Origin: an uncultured Planctomycetota bacterium
GTDB lineage: Bacteria; Planctomycetota; Phycisphaerae; SM23-33
Direction of reading: 5' to 3'
Length of the DNA stretch: 59,501 bases
Assembly (NCBI GenBank): GCA_903892515.1
Contig: CAITIS010000118.1
Coordinates: 1 to 59,501 of the forward strand
In this document: positions 35,271 to 43,296 of the stretch, one piece after another
Layout of the letters: each line of letters starts with the position of its first letter
Position numbering within the stretch: position 1 is the stretch's first letter
Program-made: the position numbers and the translations under genes
The notes under the pieces: model-generated
Told to the model about the DNA's origin: nothing
Seen by the model: only the letters and a program-made list of their open reading frames with translations
Database searches by the model: none

Positions 35271-35738
35271 CTACGTGAGCTGTTTACGGTCCTCGCGCAG
35301 GTCGGCTGCGTGCTGGAGTTCTTCATCGATGATGTGTTCAACCACGCGAGCGTCTTGCTCGCTCAGCAGCGGCTGAAGATCCCTATACAGCTCGATGGAG
35401 TTCTCTTCCATCTCGATGGCCATGTCCAGAGCCAGTTTCAGACTCTTTTCGACCAGCACGTTGTGCACGGTCGAAGGGTCGGGAATGATCCGGTCTTTGA
35501 TGATGCGCTGGATCTGCTCTTGGCTGCACTGGTGGCCCTGAGAGGTGGGCAGGTACTGGTCGCGCATCCTCTGAAACTTGTCGTAGTGCCCCTTCTCTTG
35601 CAGCCTCATCCGCTGGCACATGTCGGCCACGCGCTGGTTGCTGGAGGATGCCCCCAAGGCCTCGTAGAAGAGCTGTCCCGTCTCCTCGGCCTCCATTGCG
35701 ATCTGGAACACATCATCAAGCGTCACAACCGCCGGCAT
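35271..35738 (-). CDS. Ferritin-like/rubrerythrin-family protein
   Basis: 155 residues. Metal ligands are spread in the four-helix pattern: AMEAEETGQLFYEAL (helix A), RLQEKGHYDKF (helix B), EMEENSIELYRDL (helix C) and DEELQHAADLRED (helix D), giving paired E and ExxH sites of a diiron centre. No rubredoxin domain follows. It likely acts in peroxide or iron handling. The start at 35738 is preferred because GGAG is then six bases upstream; the ATG at 35744 would abut it. Confidence 0.83.
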   Translation of the reverse strand: MPAVVTLDDVFQIAMEAEETGQLFYEALGASSSNQRVADMCQRMRLQEKGHYDKFQRMRDQYLPTSQGHQCSQEQIQRIIKDRIIPDPSTVHNVLVEKSLKLALDMAIEMEENSIELYRDLQPLLSEQDARVVEHIIDEELQHAADLREDRKQLT

Positions 35739-35784
35739 CGGCATCTCCTGAAGCTTTATTGAATTATAGCAGCCGAGCGAATGG

Positions 35785-36159
35785 TTACGGCTTCCTGCCC
35801 TTCCATCCGGGCTTGAAATACTCAGCCGAGATGACGCTGTGAATGCCGCCGCGGGGCGTGAACGATCCGGTCACCTTCATCCAGCGTGGCCGGCACAGGC
35901 CCGCCAGCTCGTCCAGGATGACGTTAACTACGTCTTCGTAAAAGATGCCCTGGTTGCGAAAGCTCTGGAGGTAGAACTTGAACGCCTTCAGCTCGATGCA
36001 CAGCTCATCGGCGATGTACTCGACCTCGATGGTGCCAAAGTCTGGCTGGCCGGTCTTGGGGCAGACGCTGGTGAACTCCGGCGCCACGTGTTTGATGAGG
36101 TAATCGCGCCGGGGGTGCGGGTTTGGGAACGTCTCGATAACTGGCGTTTTCTTGGCCAT
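35785..36159 (-). CDS. queF: NADPH-dependent 7-cyano-7-deazaguanine reductase
   Basis: 124 residues, a compact type I Que[20 protein letters not shown] contains the catalytic Cys and Asp; [19 protein letters not shown] and FTPRGGIHS complete the T-fold signature. It reduces preQ0 to preQ1 in queuosine synthesis. The start at 36159 is just 53 bases from the divergent queC start, so the two probably share a control region. Confidence 0.93.
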   Translation of the reverse strand: MAKKTPVIETFPNPHPRRDYLIKHVAPEFTSVCPKTGQPDFGTIEVEYIADELCIELKAFKFYLQSFRNQGIFYEDVVNVILDELAGLCRPRWMKVTGSFTPRGGIHSVISAEYFKPGWKGRKP

Positions 36160-36211
36160 GAGCCGATTATATTGCTGGACCATGGAATCGTATACTGCTA
36201 AGAGAAGAGTC

Positions 36212-36922
36212 GTGACTGAACAGCACAGCAAGCACGCCGTCGTTCTCTTGTCGGGCGGGTTGGATTCGGCCACCGCGTTGGCCATCGCCCGTGCCGAGGG
36301 ATTCCTTTGCCATACCCTGTCCTTCGACTATGGCCAGCGGCACCGCGGCGAGTTGGAATGTGCCCGGGCCGTGGCGACCATCGGCGGGGCCGTGGACTCC
36401 AACCTGGTGACCATCGACCTGTCCGTCCGCGCCGGCTTTGGCGGCAGCGCCCTGACCGATGAGATCGACGTGCCCAAGGACCGCTTGAAGGGCAAGGACG
36501 ACAAAGGCATTCCCGTCACGTACGTGCCCGCCCGCAACACCATCTTTCTCAGCATGGCCTTGGGCTATGCCGAGATCATCGGGGCCTTCGACATCTTCAT
36601 CGGCGTCAACGCGGTGGACTATTCAGGCTACCCTGACTGCCGGCCTGAGTTCATCAAGGCCTTTGAAAAGCTCGCCAACGTGGCCACGGCCGCGGGCGTC
36701 GGCGGCAAGGACAGCTTCCGCATCCATGCCCCGCTGATCAAGCTCAGCAAGGCCCAGATCATCCGCAAAGGCCTGGAACTGGGCGTGGAGTACTCGCTGA
36801 CGCGCTCCTGCTACGACCCCACGCCCGACGGGTTCTCCTGTGGCCGGTGCGACGCGTGCATCCTGCGGCTGCGGGGCTTTGAAGAGGCCGGGGCCAAAGA
36901 CCCCGTGCCGTACGTGCGATAA
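36212..36922 (+). CDS. queC: 7-cyano-7-deazaguanine synthase
   Basis: 236 residues from GTG 36212. [14 protein letters not shown] is the PP-loop ATPase motif, followed by [12 protein letters not shown] and [18 protein letters not shown]. The C-terminal zinc site is [21 protein letters not shown]. It converts 7-carboxy-7-deazaguanine to preQ0. The GTG start is chosen since an AGAAGAG lies just upstream and a -10-like TATACT (36191-36196) would exclude the ATG at 36182, but that ATG cannot be excluded. queD and queE are not in the window. Confidence 0.93.
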   Translation: MTEQHSKHAVVLLSGGLDSATALAIARAEGFLCHTLSFDYGQRHRGELECARAVATIGGAVDSNLVTIDLSVRAGFGGSALTDEIDVPKDRLKGKDDKGIPVTYVPARNTIFLSMALGYAEIIGAFDIFIGVNAVDYSGYPDCRPEFIKAFEKLANVATAAGVGGKDSFRIHAPLIKLSKAQIIRKGLELGVEYSLTRSCYDPTPDGFSCGRCDACILRLRGFEEAGAKDPVPYVR

Positions 36923-37151
36923 CAGGCCATTGAAACAGTGGCATTGAGACAGTGGCATGGGCATCTTGCCCATGCGTCGCAGGGACGTCCCGTCCCTGCA
37001 AGTGGCGCAGGCTTTCCAGCCGGTGCATGCACGTGTTAAGGAAGGCTGTGCCACCAGCATCCAGGGGCGAGACGCCCCTGACACACATGGCCGAGACGGC
37101 CATGCCACGAAAAAGACTCATGGCCGGGACGGCCATGCCACGGAAGGCAGC
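36923..37151. repeat. Array of GAGACG-type hairpins
   Basis: Consecutive small palindromes: CATGGGCATCTTGCCCATGC, CAGGGACGTCCCGTCCCTG, AGGGGCGAGACGCCCCT, CATGGCCGAGACGGCCATGC and CATGGCCGGGACGGCCATGC. They share a stem interrupted by GAGA/GGGA-like centres. The last one abuts the Shine-Dalgarno of the PLD gene. Confidence 0.78.
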
Positions 37152-37676
37152 ATGGTCGAACTGGTCCTCAACGATGAACACCTCGATGGCGTGCTGAATC
37201 AGGCGCTGGCGCTGAGCACGCGCCGCCTCTTCATTTCCACCGCCGACGTAAAGGATCTGCACGTGCCCACCGGCGGCAAGCGCAGCCGGAGCATTTTGCA
37301 GGAGTTCCGCGGGCTGTCCAAACGCGGCGTGGAGATCCGCCTGCTGCACGGCGGCGTGCCCAGCGGGGCATTCATCAACGACCTGAAGAAGAACATGCCG
37401 CCCAACCTGGTCATGCGGCGCTGCCCGCGGGTGCACGCCAAGGCCATCATCGCCGACGGCAAGTGGATGTACCTGGGCTCAGCCAATCTCACCGGCGCCG
37501 GCATCGGAGCCAAGAGCGCCCGGCGGCGAAATTTCGAGGCCGGCGTGTGGACCGACGACGTCCGGCTGATCGACCCGGTAGCCGACATGCTCGACGGCAT
37601 CTGGACAGCCATCCAGTGCCCCGACTGCGACCGGAAGAAGTATTGCCCCGTGCCGCTGGAAGAGCCGGAGTTGTAG
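37152..37676 (+). CDS. PLD-like (single HKD) domain protein
   Basis: 174 residues. HAKAIIADGKWMYLGSANLTGAG is the HxKx4Dx6GS(A)N motif of the phospholipase D/nuclease superfamily; only one copy is present, so activity would require a dimer. The C-terminal CPDCDRKKYC may bind zinc. The start MVELVLND at 37152 has GGAAGG five bases upstream, immediately after a hairpin. The frame remains open far upstream but only through repeats, so the longer product is unlikely. Possible nuclease or phospholipase; role unknown. Confidence 0.78.
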   Translation: MVELVLNDEHLDGVLNQALALSTRRLFISTADVKDLHVPTGGKRSRSILQEFRGLSKRGVEIRLLHGGVPSGAFINDLKKNMPPNLVMRRCPRVHAKAIIADGKWMYLGSANLTGAGIGAKSARRRNFEAGVWTDDVRLIDPVADMLDGIWTAIQCPDCDRKKYCPVPLEEPEL

Positions 37677-37908
37677 GTGCGTTCAATTCCGGGTGCGCAT
37701 AGGCAACTGGACCAGCTACTGCTGGCAGCGTGGGGGCACGCTGGGTTGAGTGGGAGCCGGTATGTGGGCTATCCGGATGGAATAGTTCTGGAGCCTGAGA
37801 GCTGTGATACTGGGTGCGGAGCAGGTCCGCACTACTGTGCGGCTGGAGGACAGATTCACAACCTGATTGTGCCTTGATTGAGTTTCGGGTGCCATGTGCT
37901 TCGTCCCT

Positions 37909-39300
37909 TCACGAGGCATAGATTCGAAAGTAGGCGCTGCTCTTGACGCCCTGAAATTTACGGATCTCGACACCGCCCCGATCCAGAATCTCTTTAGCTT
38001 CTTTCATCGGGTAGGGGTCAGTATAGACCACAAGTTTTATCCCTGCTTCAACAACTTTGTTCGCGCAAAGATTACAGGGAAAAGTCGTCGTGTAAAGGAC
38101 TAAGTTTCCGTTTCCGCTCTTGGCAACGCCCGCGAGCCCCAGAATCGCATTTTCCTCCGCGTGCAACGCCCTACACATATCTAGCAAACGCCCGGATTCC
38201 TCCCCCGTGCCAGGGAGGCACCTGCCAACTTGCTCGCCGCACTTAGCGCAATTATATGCCGAAAGCTTCTGGAAATCCTGGCAGACATGCGCAGGCAGTT
38301 TGGCGCCACAGGCTGGGCAGTTCTTGAAGTGAGCCGAGACTCTCTCCCGAAGCTTATCTCGATAGCACTGCTCGTCCTCAGAAAGCAGGCACGGAGGCAT
38401 TCCCAACGGGACTTCGTTGTACCCAGAAGAGATTACTTGATAACGAAAGTCGTCCTCTTTTCGTTTCACGTGCCCTGCGACAGCGGGAAACTGTCTCACG
38501 TAGGCAACGACTGCCCCGACCTTACGCTTAGCACAACTGGATCTAGCGCTAGCGCAAAACGCCATAGTCATTAGCGTTTCATCCATCGTCGGAGCCCTGT
38601 CGAAAATCTCACTTCCATTTCGCAAAGCCTTCATAGCCGATACATAGGTACTCACGAAATGTTGAAAGAAATCATTCTGTTTGGTGGTATTCTCCTGAAG
38701 CCGATCTTCATTGTTGATGATCACATCTGCGAGGTCGCTGCACAATTGAACCTGCTGGCCCCAGGATGCTCCTTCTTCCTCGAAATCTCGAGTGTCAGCG
38801 GCGTCAAATTCACGGTCGCTTTTGAACCTCTTGCCCGAACCCACCAGCCTCCGGCGGCGAGTCTCCCTGGCAGCATGCACCGCCACCAAGAAGAAATTCG
38901 GACTGCTTCTCAGGCTTCGGACCTCCCCGGTATTGCGGATGCCGTCAATCAGTATCACACTGTGGTCGTTGAAGCGGCCGCGTTTCTCGATTTCATCCAT
39001 TTTCGCAACGCATTGAGACACAAGGTACTCGAGCCCATGCTCCTTCCTGAGCCTGTCGCCCTCATCCTGCAACTGTTCAGTCTTGGGTTTCTTGATGCCT
39101 TGGGACCTGAGACTTTCTCGGATGCAGTCGGACAGGCGGAAAAGATGAGCATCCGTACCCACGCTCCGCTTGACCCCTTCCGCGAGGAAACTGCATCCGC
39201 TCCCAAGGCTACCGGTGAAGCCGATGATAATGACCTGCCCGGTCTTGTATGCCTCCCGTTGGGATCCATCCGCGTTTGTGCCGCCGGTCTTCTTGCTCAT
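37909..39300 (-). CDS. AvcD-like NTPase-deoxycytidylate deaminase (probable anti-phage effector)
   Basis: 463 residues. Residues 23-45 hold an N-terminal P-loop domain, IIIGFTGSLGSGCSFLAEG, in which the usual Walker Lys is Cys. The deaminase domain has the zinc ligands His380 (LHAEENAILG) and Cys409/Cys412 (FPCNLC), with an inserted zinc ribbon (CPACGAKL...CAKCGEQ). This NTPase plus dCMP deaminase order is that of AvcD, which depletes dCTP/dCMP pools during phage infection. GC content is lower than in neighbours, consistent with transfer. The start at 39300 has AAGGA seven bases upstream; an ATG at 39330 is the alternative. No AvcI-type RNA was recognised. Confidence 0.83.
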   Translation of the reverse strand: MSKKTGGTNADGSQREAYKTGQVIIIGFTGSLGSGCSFLAEGVKRSVGTDAHLFRLSDCIRESLRSQGIKKPKTEQLQDEGDRLRKEHGLEYLVSQCVAKMDEIEKRGRFNDHSVILIDGIRNTGEVRSLRSSPNFFLVAVHAARETRRRRLVGSGKRFKSDREFDAADTRDFEEEGASWGQQVQLCSDLADVIINNEDRLQENTTKQNDFFQHFVSTYVSAMKALRNGSEIFDRAPTMDETLMTMAFCASARSSCAKRKVGAVVAYVRQFPAVAGHVKRKEDDFRYQVISSGYNEVPLGMPPCLLSEDEQCYRDKLRERVSAHFKNCPACGAKLPAHVCQDFQKLSAYNCAKCGEQVGRCLPGTGEESGRLLDMCRALHAEENAILGLAGVAKSGNGNLVLYTTTFPCNLCANKVVEAGIKLVVYTDPYPMKEAKEILDRGGVEIRKFQGVKSSAYFRIYAS

Positions 39301-39391
39301 CCCGCCGTCCTTAGAATTGACTGAAACCATCGTACCTTGAGAGACTCCGCCCGCAAGAACAATCGAGCATTGTTTTGCTCACGCTGGATGC

Positions 39392-39427
39392 AAAAAAGGC
39401 GGAACAGCTTTCGCTATTCCGCCTTTC
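39392..39427 (-). terminator. Intrinsic terminator of the isomerase gene
   Basis: Read on the minus strand: AAAGGCGGAATAGC, loop GAAA, GCTGTTCCGCCTTT, then a run of T. It lies 27 bases after the stop at 39454 and isolates the deaminase gene downstream. Confidence 0.85.
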
Positions 39428-39453
39428 GACTGTGAATCTCAGATTCCAAACGC

Positions 39454-40416
39454 CTAGAACCACCACGCCTGGCCGACTGGCTGGCGCAGGATAATGCCGC
39501 GCAGGAACTCCACGCCCTTTTCAAAGCCCTCGTTCAGGCTCATCAGGCTGTCTTCGTGCTCGATGGACAGCACGCCGTCGTAGCCGTACAGCCGCAGCAT
39601 CGAGATCAGGCCCTTCCAGAAGTCCGCCCCGTGGCCATAGCCAACCGTGCGGAAGACCCAGGCCCGATTCTTCACATCGCCATAGCTCTTAATGTCCAGG
39701 TTGCCGATGATCCGGCTGTTGCGCTGGTCGATGCCGGTGTCCTTGGCATGCACGTGATAGATGCAGCCATGCTCGCCCAGAAAGCGGGCCGCCTCGATCG
39801 GGTCGATGCCCTGCCAGAACAGGTGCGAGGGGTCGAGATTGGCCCCCAGTTGCTTGCCGGCGGCCTTGCGCAGCCGCGCGACGTCCTCGGGGTTGTGCAC
39901 CACGAAGCCCGGGTGCATCTCGAAGGCGATCTTCACGCCGTGCTTGGCGGCGAAGTCGTTCTCCTTCTTCCAGAACGGGATGATGACCTTGTTCCACTGG
40001 TAGTCGGCGGCCGCGGCGAAGTCGTCGGGCCAGGGGCAGGTGACCCAGTTGGGCGTCTTGTCGCCGGGGGCCCCGCCGGGTGTGCCGGAGAAGTTCACCA
40101 CCACGCCGTTGAACTCCGCCGCCAGCAGCACGGCGTCGCGATGGGCCTGCTGATGGGCTGTGGCGATCTTCTTGTTGGGATGCACCGGGTTGCCATGCAC
40201 GGCGATGCCCATGACCTCCAGCCCGCGGTCGGCCAGCTTGGTCTTGAGCTCCTTGAGCTTGGCCTTGTTCTTGTGGATGCCGCGCAGGCCCCACGGGTCG
40301 CCGGGATACGCGCCGCAGGGCAACTCGATGGCGTCCAGCCCGACGCGCTTGCAGTAGTCCAGTGCATCATCCAGCTTCATGCCGCCAAACAACGCGCCCA
40401 TTACGCCTAGCTTCAT
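39454..40416 (-). CDS. Sugar phosphate isomerase/epimerase (xylose isomerase-like TIM barrel)
   Basis: 320 residues. The metal-binding residues typical of the family are visible: Glu in IAFEMHPGF, Asp and His in NLDPSHL, His in YHVHAKDT and Glu in SIEHED. AAGGAG precedes the ATG. Members act on keto-sugars or inositol derivatives; in planctomycetes many work in polyol or plant-sugar catabolism. Substrate is unknown. Confidence 0.87.
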   Translation of the reverse strand: MKLGVMGALFGGMKLDDALDYCKRVGLDAIELPCGAYPGDPWGLRGIHKNKAKLKELKTKLADRGLEVMGIAVHGNPVHPNKKIATAHQQAHRDAVLLAAEFNGVVVNFSGTPGGAPGDKTPNWVTCPWPDDFAAAADYQWNKVIIPFWKKENDFAAKHGVKIAFEMHPGFVVHNPEDVARLRKAAGKQLGANLDPSHLFWQGIDPIEAARFLGEHGCIYHVHAKDTGIDQRNSRIIGNLDIKSYGDVKNRAWVFRTVGYGHGADFWKGLISMLRLYGYDGVLSIEHEDSLMSLNEGFEKGVEFLRGIILRQPVGQAWWF

Positions 40417-40802
40417 GATCGGCTCCTTGTTCAGGTGAATGACTCGTTAGTGTAGCTGCCTCATTATGGCAAGAGGGCGGCGGCATGCAAGGGCGGGTGT
40501 GCGGCGATGGGTGCCACCGTGCCATGGGCCCCATCGTGCGATGGGCGCCACGGTGCCATGGGTGCCATAGGTTGAGCCGCGCCGTTGCGGCTCTACCTAT
40601 GCGGGACGCGCAGGGCGGGCGGGCACAGCCTTCGTTTGTTGGCGACCGCGCTTCCCCAACGAGAGTCTGAACATGGTCACGCGAACAGCGTGACCATGCC
40701 ACCCAGCCAGCACGTGCAACCAGTTGCACGCCCTACGTCCGGCGCCCTACGCCCTTGCCCTACGCCTTGCCCTACGCCTTGCCCTACGCCTTGCCCTACG
40801 CC
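40417..40802. repeat. Repeat region upstream of the isomerase gene
   Basis: Palindromic GGGTGCCACCGTGCCATGGG-like modules and a family A hairpin (40561-40606), then the module at 40618-40711 shared with 34313-34401, including a family E hairpin. It ends with a heptamer-derived tract (40741-40806) that abuts and slightly overlaps the 3' end of rsgA. Confidence 0.75.
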
Positions 40803-40806
40803 CTAC
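40741..40806. repeat. CCTACGCCTTGC twelve-mer tract
   Basis: GCCCTACGCCTT is repeated four times, each a CCTACGC heptamer plus a CTTGC spacer. It would encode a repeated PYAL motif if read on the plus strand, but no gene is supported. It lies at the 3' end of rsgA. Confidence 0.8.
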
Positions 40807-41912
40807 TCCTGCAACGTCGCGAAGATGCGCAGGTAGCTCATGTACCGACGCGGCGGAATTCGCCCTTCTTCGGCCGCTTGCTGGACGGCGCAGTTCGGCT
40901 CGTGCGTGTGCGTGCAGTTGTTGAACTTGCACTTGGCCGACTCGGCCGCGATTTCGGGGAAGTACCAATTCAGTTCGCCCGCGTCCATCTCCAGCGCCAG
41001 TTCACGCACGCCGGGGGTGTCGATGATGAGTCCGCCGCCGGGCAGTATGTGGATCGTCGAGGCCGCCGTGGTGTGCCGGCCACGTTCATCGCGGGCCCGC
41101 ACGGCCCCCGTAACCAGGTTCATCCCCGGCAGCATGGCGTTGATCAGCGAAGACTTTCCCACGCCCGATGGCCCGGCCAGCACGCTGCGTTTGCCGTCGA
41201 TGGCGGCGAGCAACTCGCTCACGTGCAGGCCCTGCTTGGCCGAGCAGAAGTGCATCGGGATGTTCCCCTCTGCCAGTTCGGCCACCAGTTCTTCATCGGG
41301 CATGGCCACGTCGATCTTGTTGAAGACGACAATGGGCTTCATGTCGCCGCGTTCGGCCATGATGCAGAAGCGGTCCACCAGCGCCGGGCTGACGCGCGGC
41401 TGGCGGGCGGTGGCCACCACCATCAGCACGTCCATGTTGGCGGCCACGACTTTCTCGAAGACCTCGTCATAGCGGTCGCGCCGCTTGCCGCTGATGGGCT
41501 GGGGGCGCGCCAGCACGCTGCGCCGCGACTGGCGGGTGAGGATGACGGCTTCGGAGCGCTGCTTGTCGGTGCTGGCGTCGCCGGAGAAATTCTGCTCAGC
41601 CGTCATGGCCACGGTGACGTCGTCGCCGACCGTCAAGGCCGAGGCGTTGGGCGGCGGGCGGAAGGTGCCCGAAATGCTGCAAATCAGGTCGCGCGGGCCC
41701 ACGCGGACGTACGCACCGGCGGGGAACAGCCCGGTGACCATGCCCTCGGCCCGCTCGCGGCCGGCGAGTTCCTCTTCAAGTTGCGCATCGCGGAAGGCGG
41801 GGATCTTCACCCGCTGCTTCTGCAAGCTCTCGCGGTCGAAGGCGTCGGCCCCTTCATGGTAATGACGGGCGTAGTCCTTCACACGGCGTTGTGATTTGCC
41901 TTTTCGCGGCAT
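40803..41912 (-). CDS. rsgA: Ribosome small-subunit-dependent GTPase A
   Basis: 369 residues. It begins with a basic extension (MPRKGKSQRRVKDYARHY), then an OB-fold (GMVTGLFPAGAYVRV). The GTPase has the circularly permuted order G4 NKID, G1 GPSGVGKSS, G3 DTPG. The C-terminal zinc knuckle is CKFNNCTHTHEPNC. It helps 30S maturation. The start is set by the basic extension, with GGAGAA about 12 bases upstream. The frame stays open upstream through repeats only. Confidence 0.93.
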   Translation of the reverse strand: MPRKGKSQRRVKDYARHYHEGADAFDRESLQKQRVKIPAFRDAQLEEELAGRERAEGMVTGLFPAGAYVRVGPRDLICSISGTFRPPPNASALTVGDDVTVAMTAEQNFSGDASTDKQRSEAVILTRQSRRSVLARPQPISGKRRDRYDEVFEKVVAANMDVLMVVATARQPRVSPALVDRFCIMAERGDMKPIVVFNKIDVAMPDEELVAELAEGNIPMHFCSAKQGLHVSELLAAIDGKRSVLAGPSGVGKSSLINAMLPGMNLVTGAVRARDERGRHTTAASTIHILPGGGLIIDTPGVRELALEMDAGELNWYFPEIAAESAKCKFNNCTHTHEPNCAVQQAAEEGRIPPRRYMSYLRIFATLQE

Positions 41913-42384
41913 TCTTACGCGTAATTCTCCGTCGCGGCGACGCGTTCCGCAATACTTGGATTCAGCGCCGGCTCGTCCTGCGGCGTCCGCCTTGATGTAA
42001 TACTGCCCGGCCCTCTGAGCGTTCCCGCTTGCGTGGGCTGAGCCGCGAAGGATAATGCAGGCCACATGGCATGATGGACCACCGCGTGACATGGTCGGGT
42101 GCCATGGCCAGGCTGTCGTCTTAGCCTGGCCATGCCTGAACGCCCACAGCATGGCCAGCCCTGAACGGCGGGCTGACCATGGCACCCTGCCCGGCCGCTC
42201 TGTGCCCGGCAGACCGCTGAAGAAGGGCGTTTTCGTGACATGGCCGTCTCGGCCATGGTTCATGGGCGTCTCGCCCATGATTGGGCATTAAACACGGCCG
42301 AGACGGCCGTGACACGCACGGGCGAGACGCCCGTGTCACCAAAAGAGCACGAACAGAAGCCCGAACAGAAGAAGGGATAACACG
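41913..42384. repeat. Repeat region with hairpin array upstream of the SGNH hydrolase
   Basis: A family F palindrome (GGGTGCCATGGCCAGGC to GGGCTGACCATGGCACCC, 42089-42187) is followed by four consecutive hairpins (42232-42341): CATGGCCGTCTCGGCCATG, CATGGGCGTCTCGCCCATG, CACGGCCGAGACGGCCGTG and ACGGGCGAGACGCCCGT. The first two carry CGTCTC and the last two GAGACG, so the pairs are inverted relative to each other. Confidence 0.8.
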
Positions 42385-43173
42385 ATGAAATTCGCGATCC
42401 GTATCGCTGCCGTGCTGGTTGGGATCATGGGCGTTGCCTTGGCTCAGCAGGTTTCGACCAGGCCGGCTGTCACTACCGCCGGTTCCACTGCCACGAGCGC
42501 ATCTGCCCCCACGACGCAGGTCGGCAACATCGCCACCCAGCCGGTGCCGCGCTCACCCGACCGTCACAAGGAACTCGTCAACAACAGCCAGGCCAACCAG
42601 TACGACATCATCTTCCTGGGCGACTCGATCACGCACGGGTTCGACAAGACGCTGTGGCAGGAGCAACTGGCCCCGCTCAAGGCCGGCAACTTCGGCTCGG
42701 GCGGCGACGGCACGCAACACCTGCTGTGGCGGATCACCACCGGCGGCGAGCTGGAGGGCCAGCACCCTCGGCTGTTCGTGGTGATGATCGGCGTGAACAA
42801 CATGTGGAATCGCAAGTGCAGCCCCGCCCAGATCGGCGAGGGCGTCGAGCTGATCGTCAAGACGCTCCGCGAGAAGTTCCCACACGCGAAGATCCTGCTG
42901 CTGGGCATCCTGCCGACGGACGAGAAACCCGGGAGCTGGCTGCGGCAGAGTGTGAAAGACACGAACGTCATCATCGCCAGGCTCTCCGACGGCAAGAGCG
43001 TGCGTTTTCTGGACTTCGGCGACCAGATGCTCCAGAGCGACGGCACGATCTCCAAGGAGATCATGAAGGACTTCCTGCACCCGACGGCCAAGGGCTATGA
43101 GATCTTCCTGGCCAACGTCAAACCCGCTATTGCGGAGATGCTCGGCCAGCCGACCAGCGCTCCGGTGCAGTGA
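42385..43173 (+). CDS. Secreted SGNH/GDSL hydrolase
   Basis: 262 residues with a signal peptide (IAAVLVGIMGVALA). Block I is FLGDSITHG, block II FGSGGDGTQH, block III VMIGVNNMW and block V DFLHPTAKGYE, giving the Ser/Gly/Asn/His set of SGNH esterases (PAF acetylhydrolase-like branch). A Thr/Ala-rich linker follows the signal. Probably acts on acetylated carbohydrates or lipids outside the cell; it stands alone. Confidence 0.88.
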   Translation: MKFAIRIAAVLVGIMGVALAQQVSTRPAVTTAGSTATSASAPTTQVGNIATQPVPRSPDRHKELVNNSQANQYDIIFLGDSITHGFDKTLWQEQLAPLKAGNFGSGGDGTQHLLWRITTGGELEGQHPRLFVVMIGVNNMWNRKCSPAQIGEGVELIVKTLREKFPHAKILLLGILPTDEKPGSWLRQSVKDTNVIIARLSDGKSVRFLDFGDQMLQSDGTISKEIMKDFLHPTAKGYEIFLANVKPAIAEMLGQPTSAPVQ

Positions 43174-43296
43174 ACCGGCCGGGCCGATGATGCCAACCAC
43201 CAGGCAGTGGTGGGCGGGAGGTCTTCCTTTATCCCGCCAACGGGCGCACGCTAACATCTCGCAACCTGCCGGGGAACCGGCCAGCGACAGGGCGAC

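Noticed and set aside
36957..37151. N-terminal 65-residue extension of the PLD protein
   Set aside because: It is entirely translated hairpin repeat (GRDGHAT-type peptides); a good Shine-Dalgarno supports the start at 37152.
37677..37908. Small plus-strand frame after the PLD gene
   Set aside because: No Shine-Dalgarno, no recognisable motif, and three-frame stops nearby; it may be decayed DNA.
40755..41894. Long plus-strand open frame opposite rsgA, beginning with repeated PYAL
   Set aside because: It is the antisense shadow of rsgA, which has all GTPase motifs; the PYAL start is only the translated heptamer tract.
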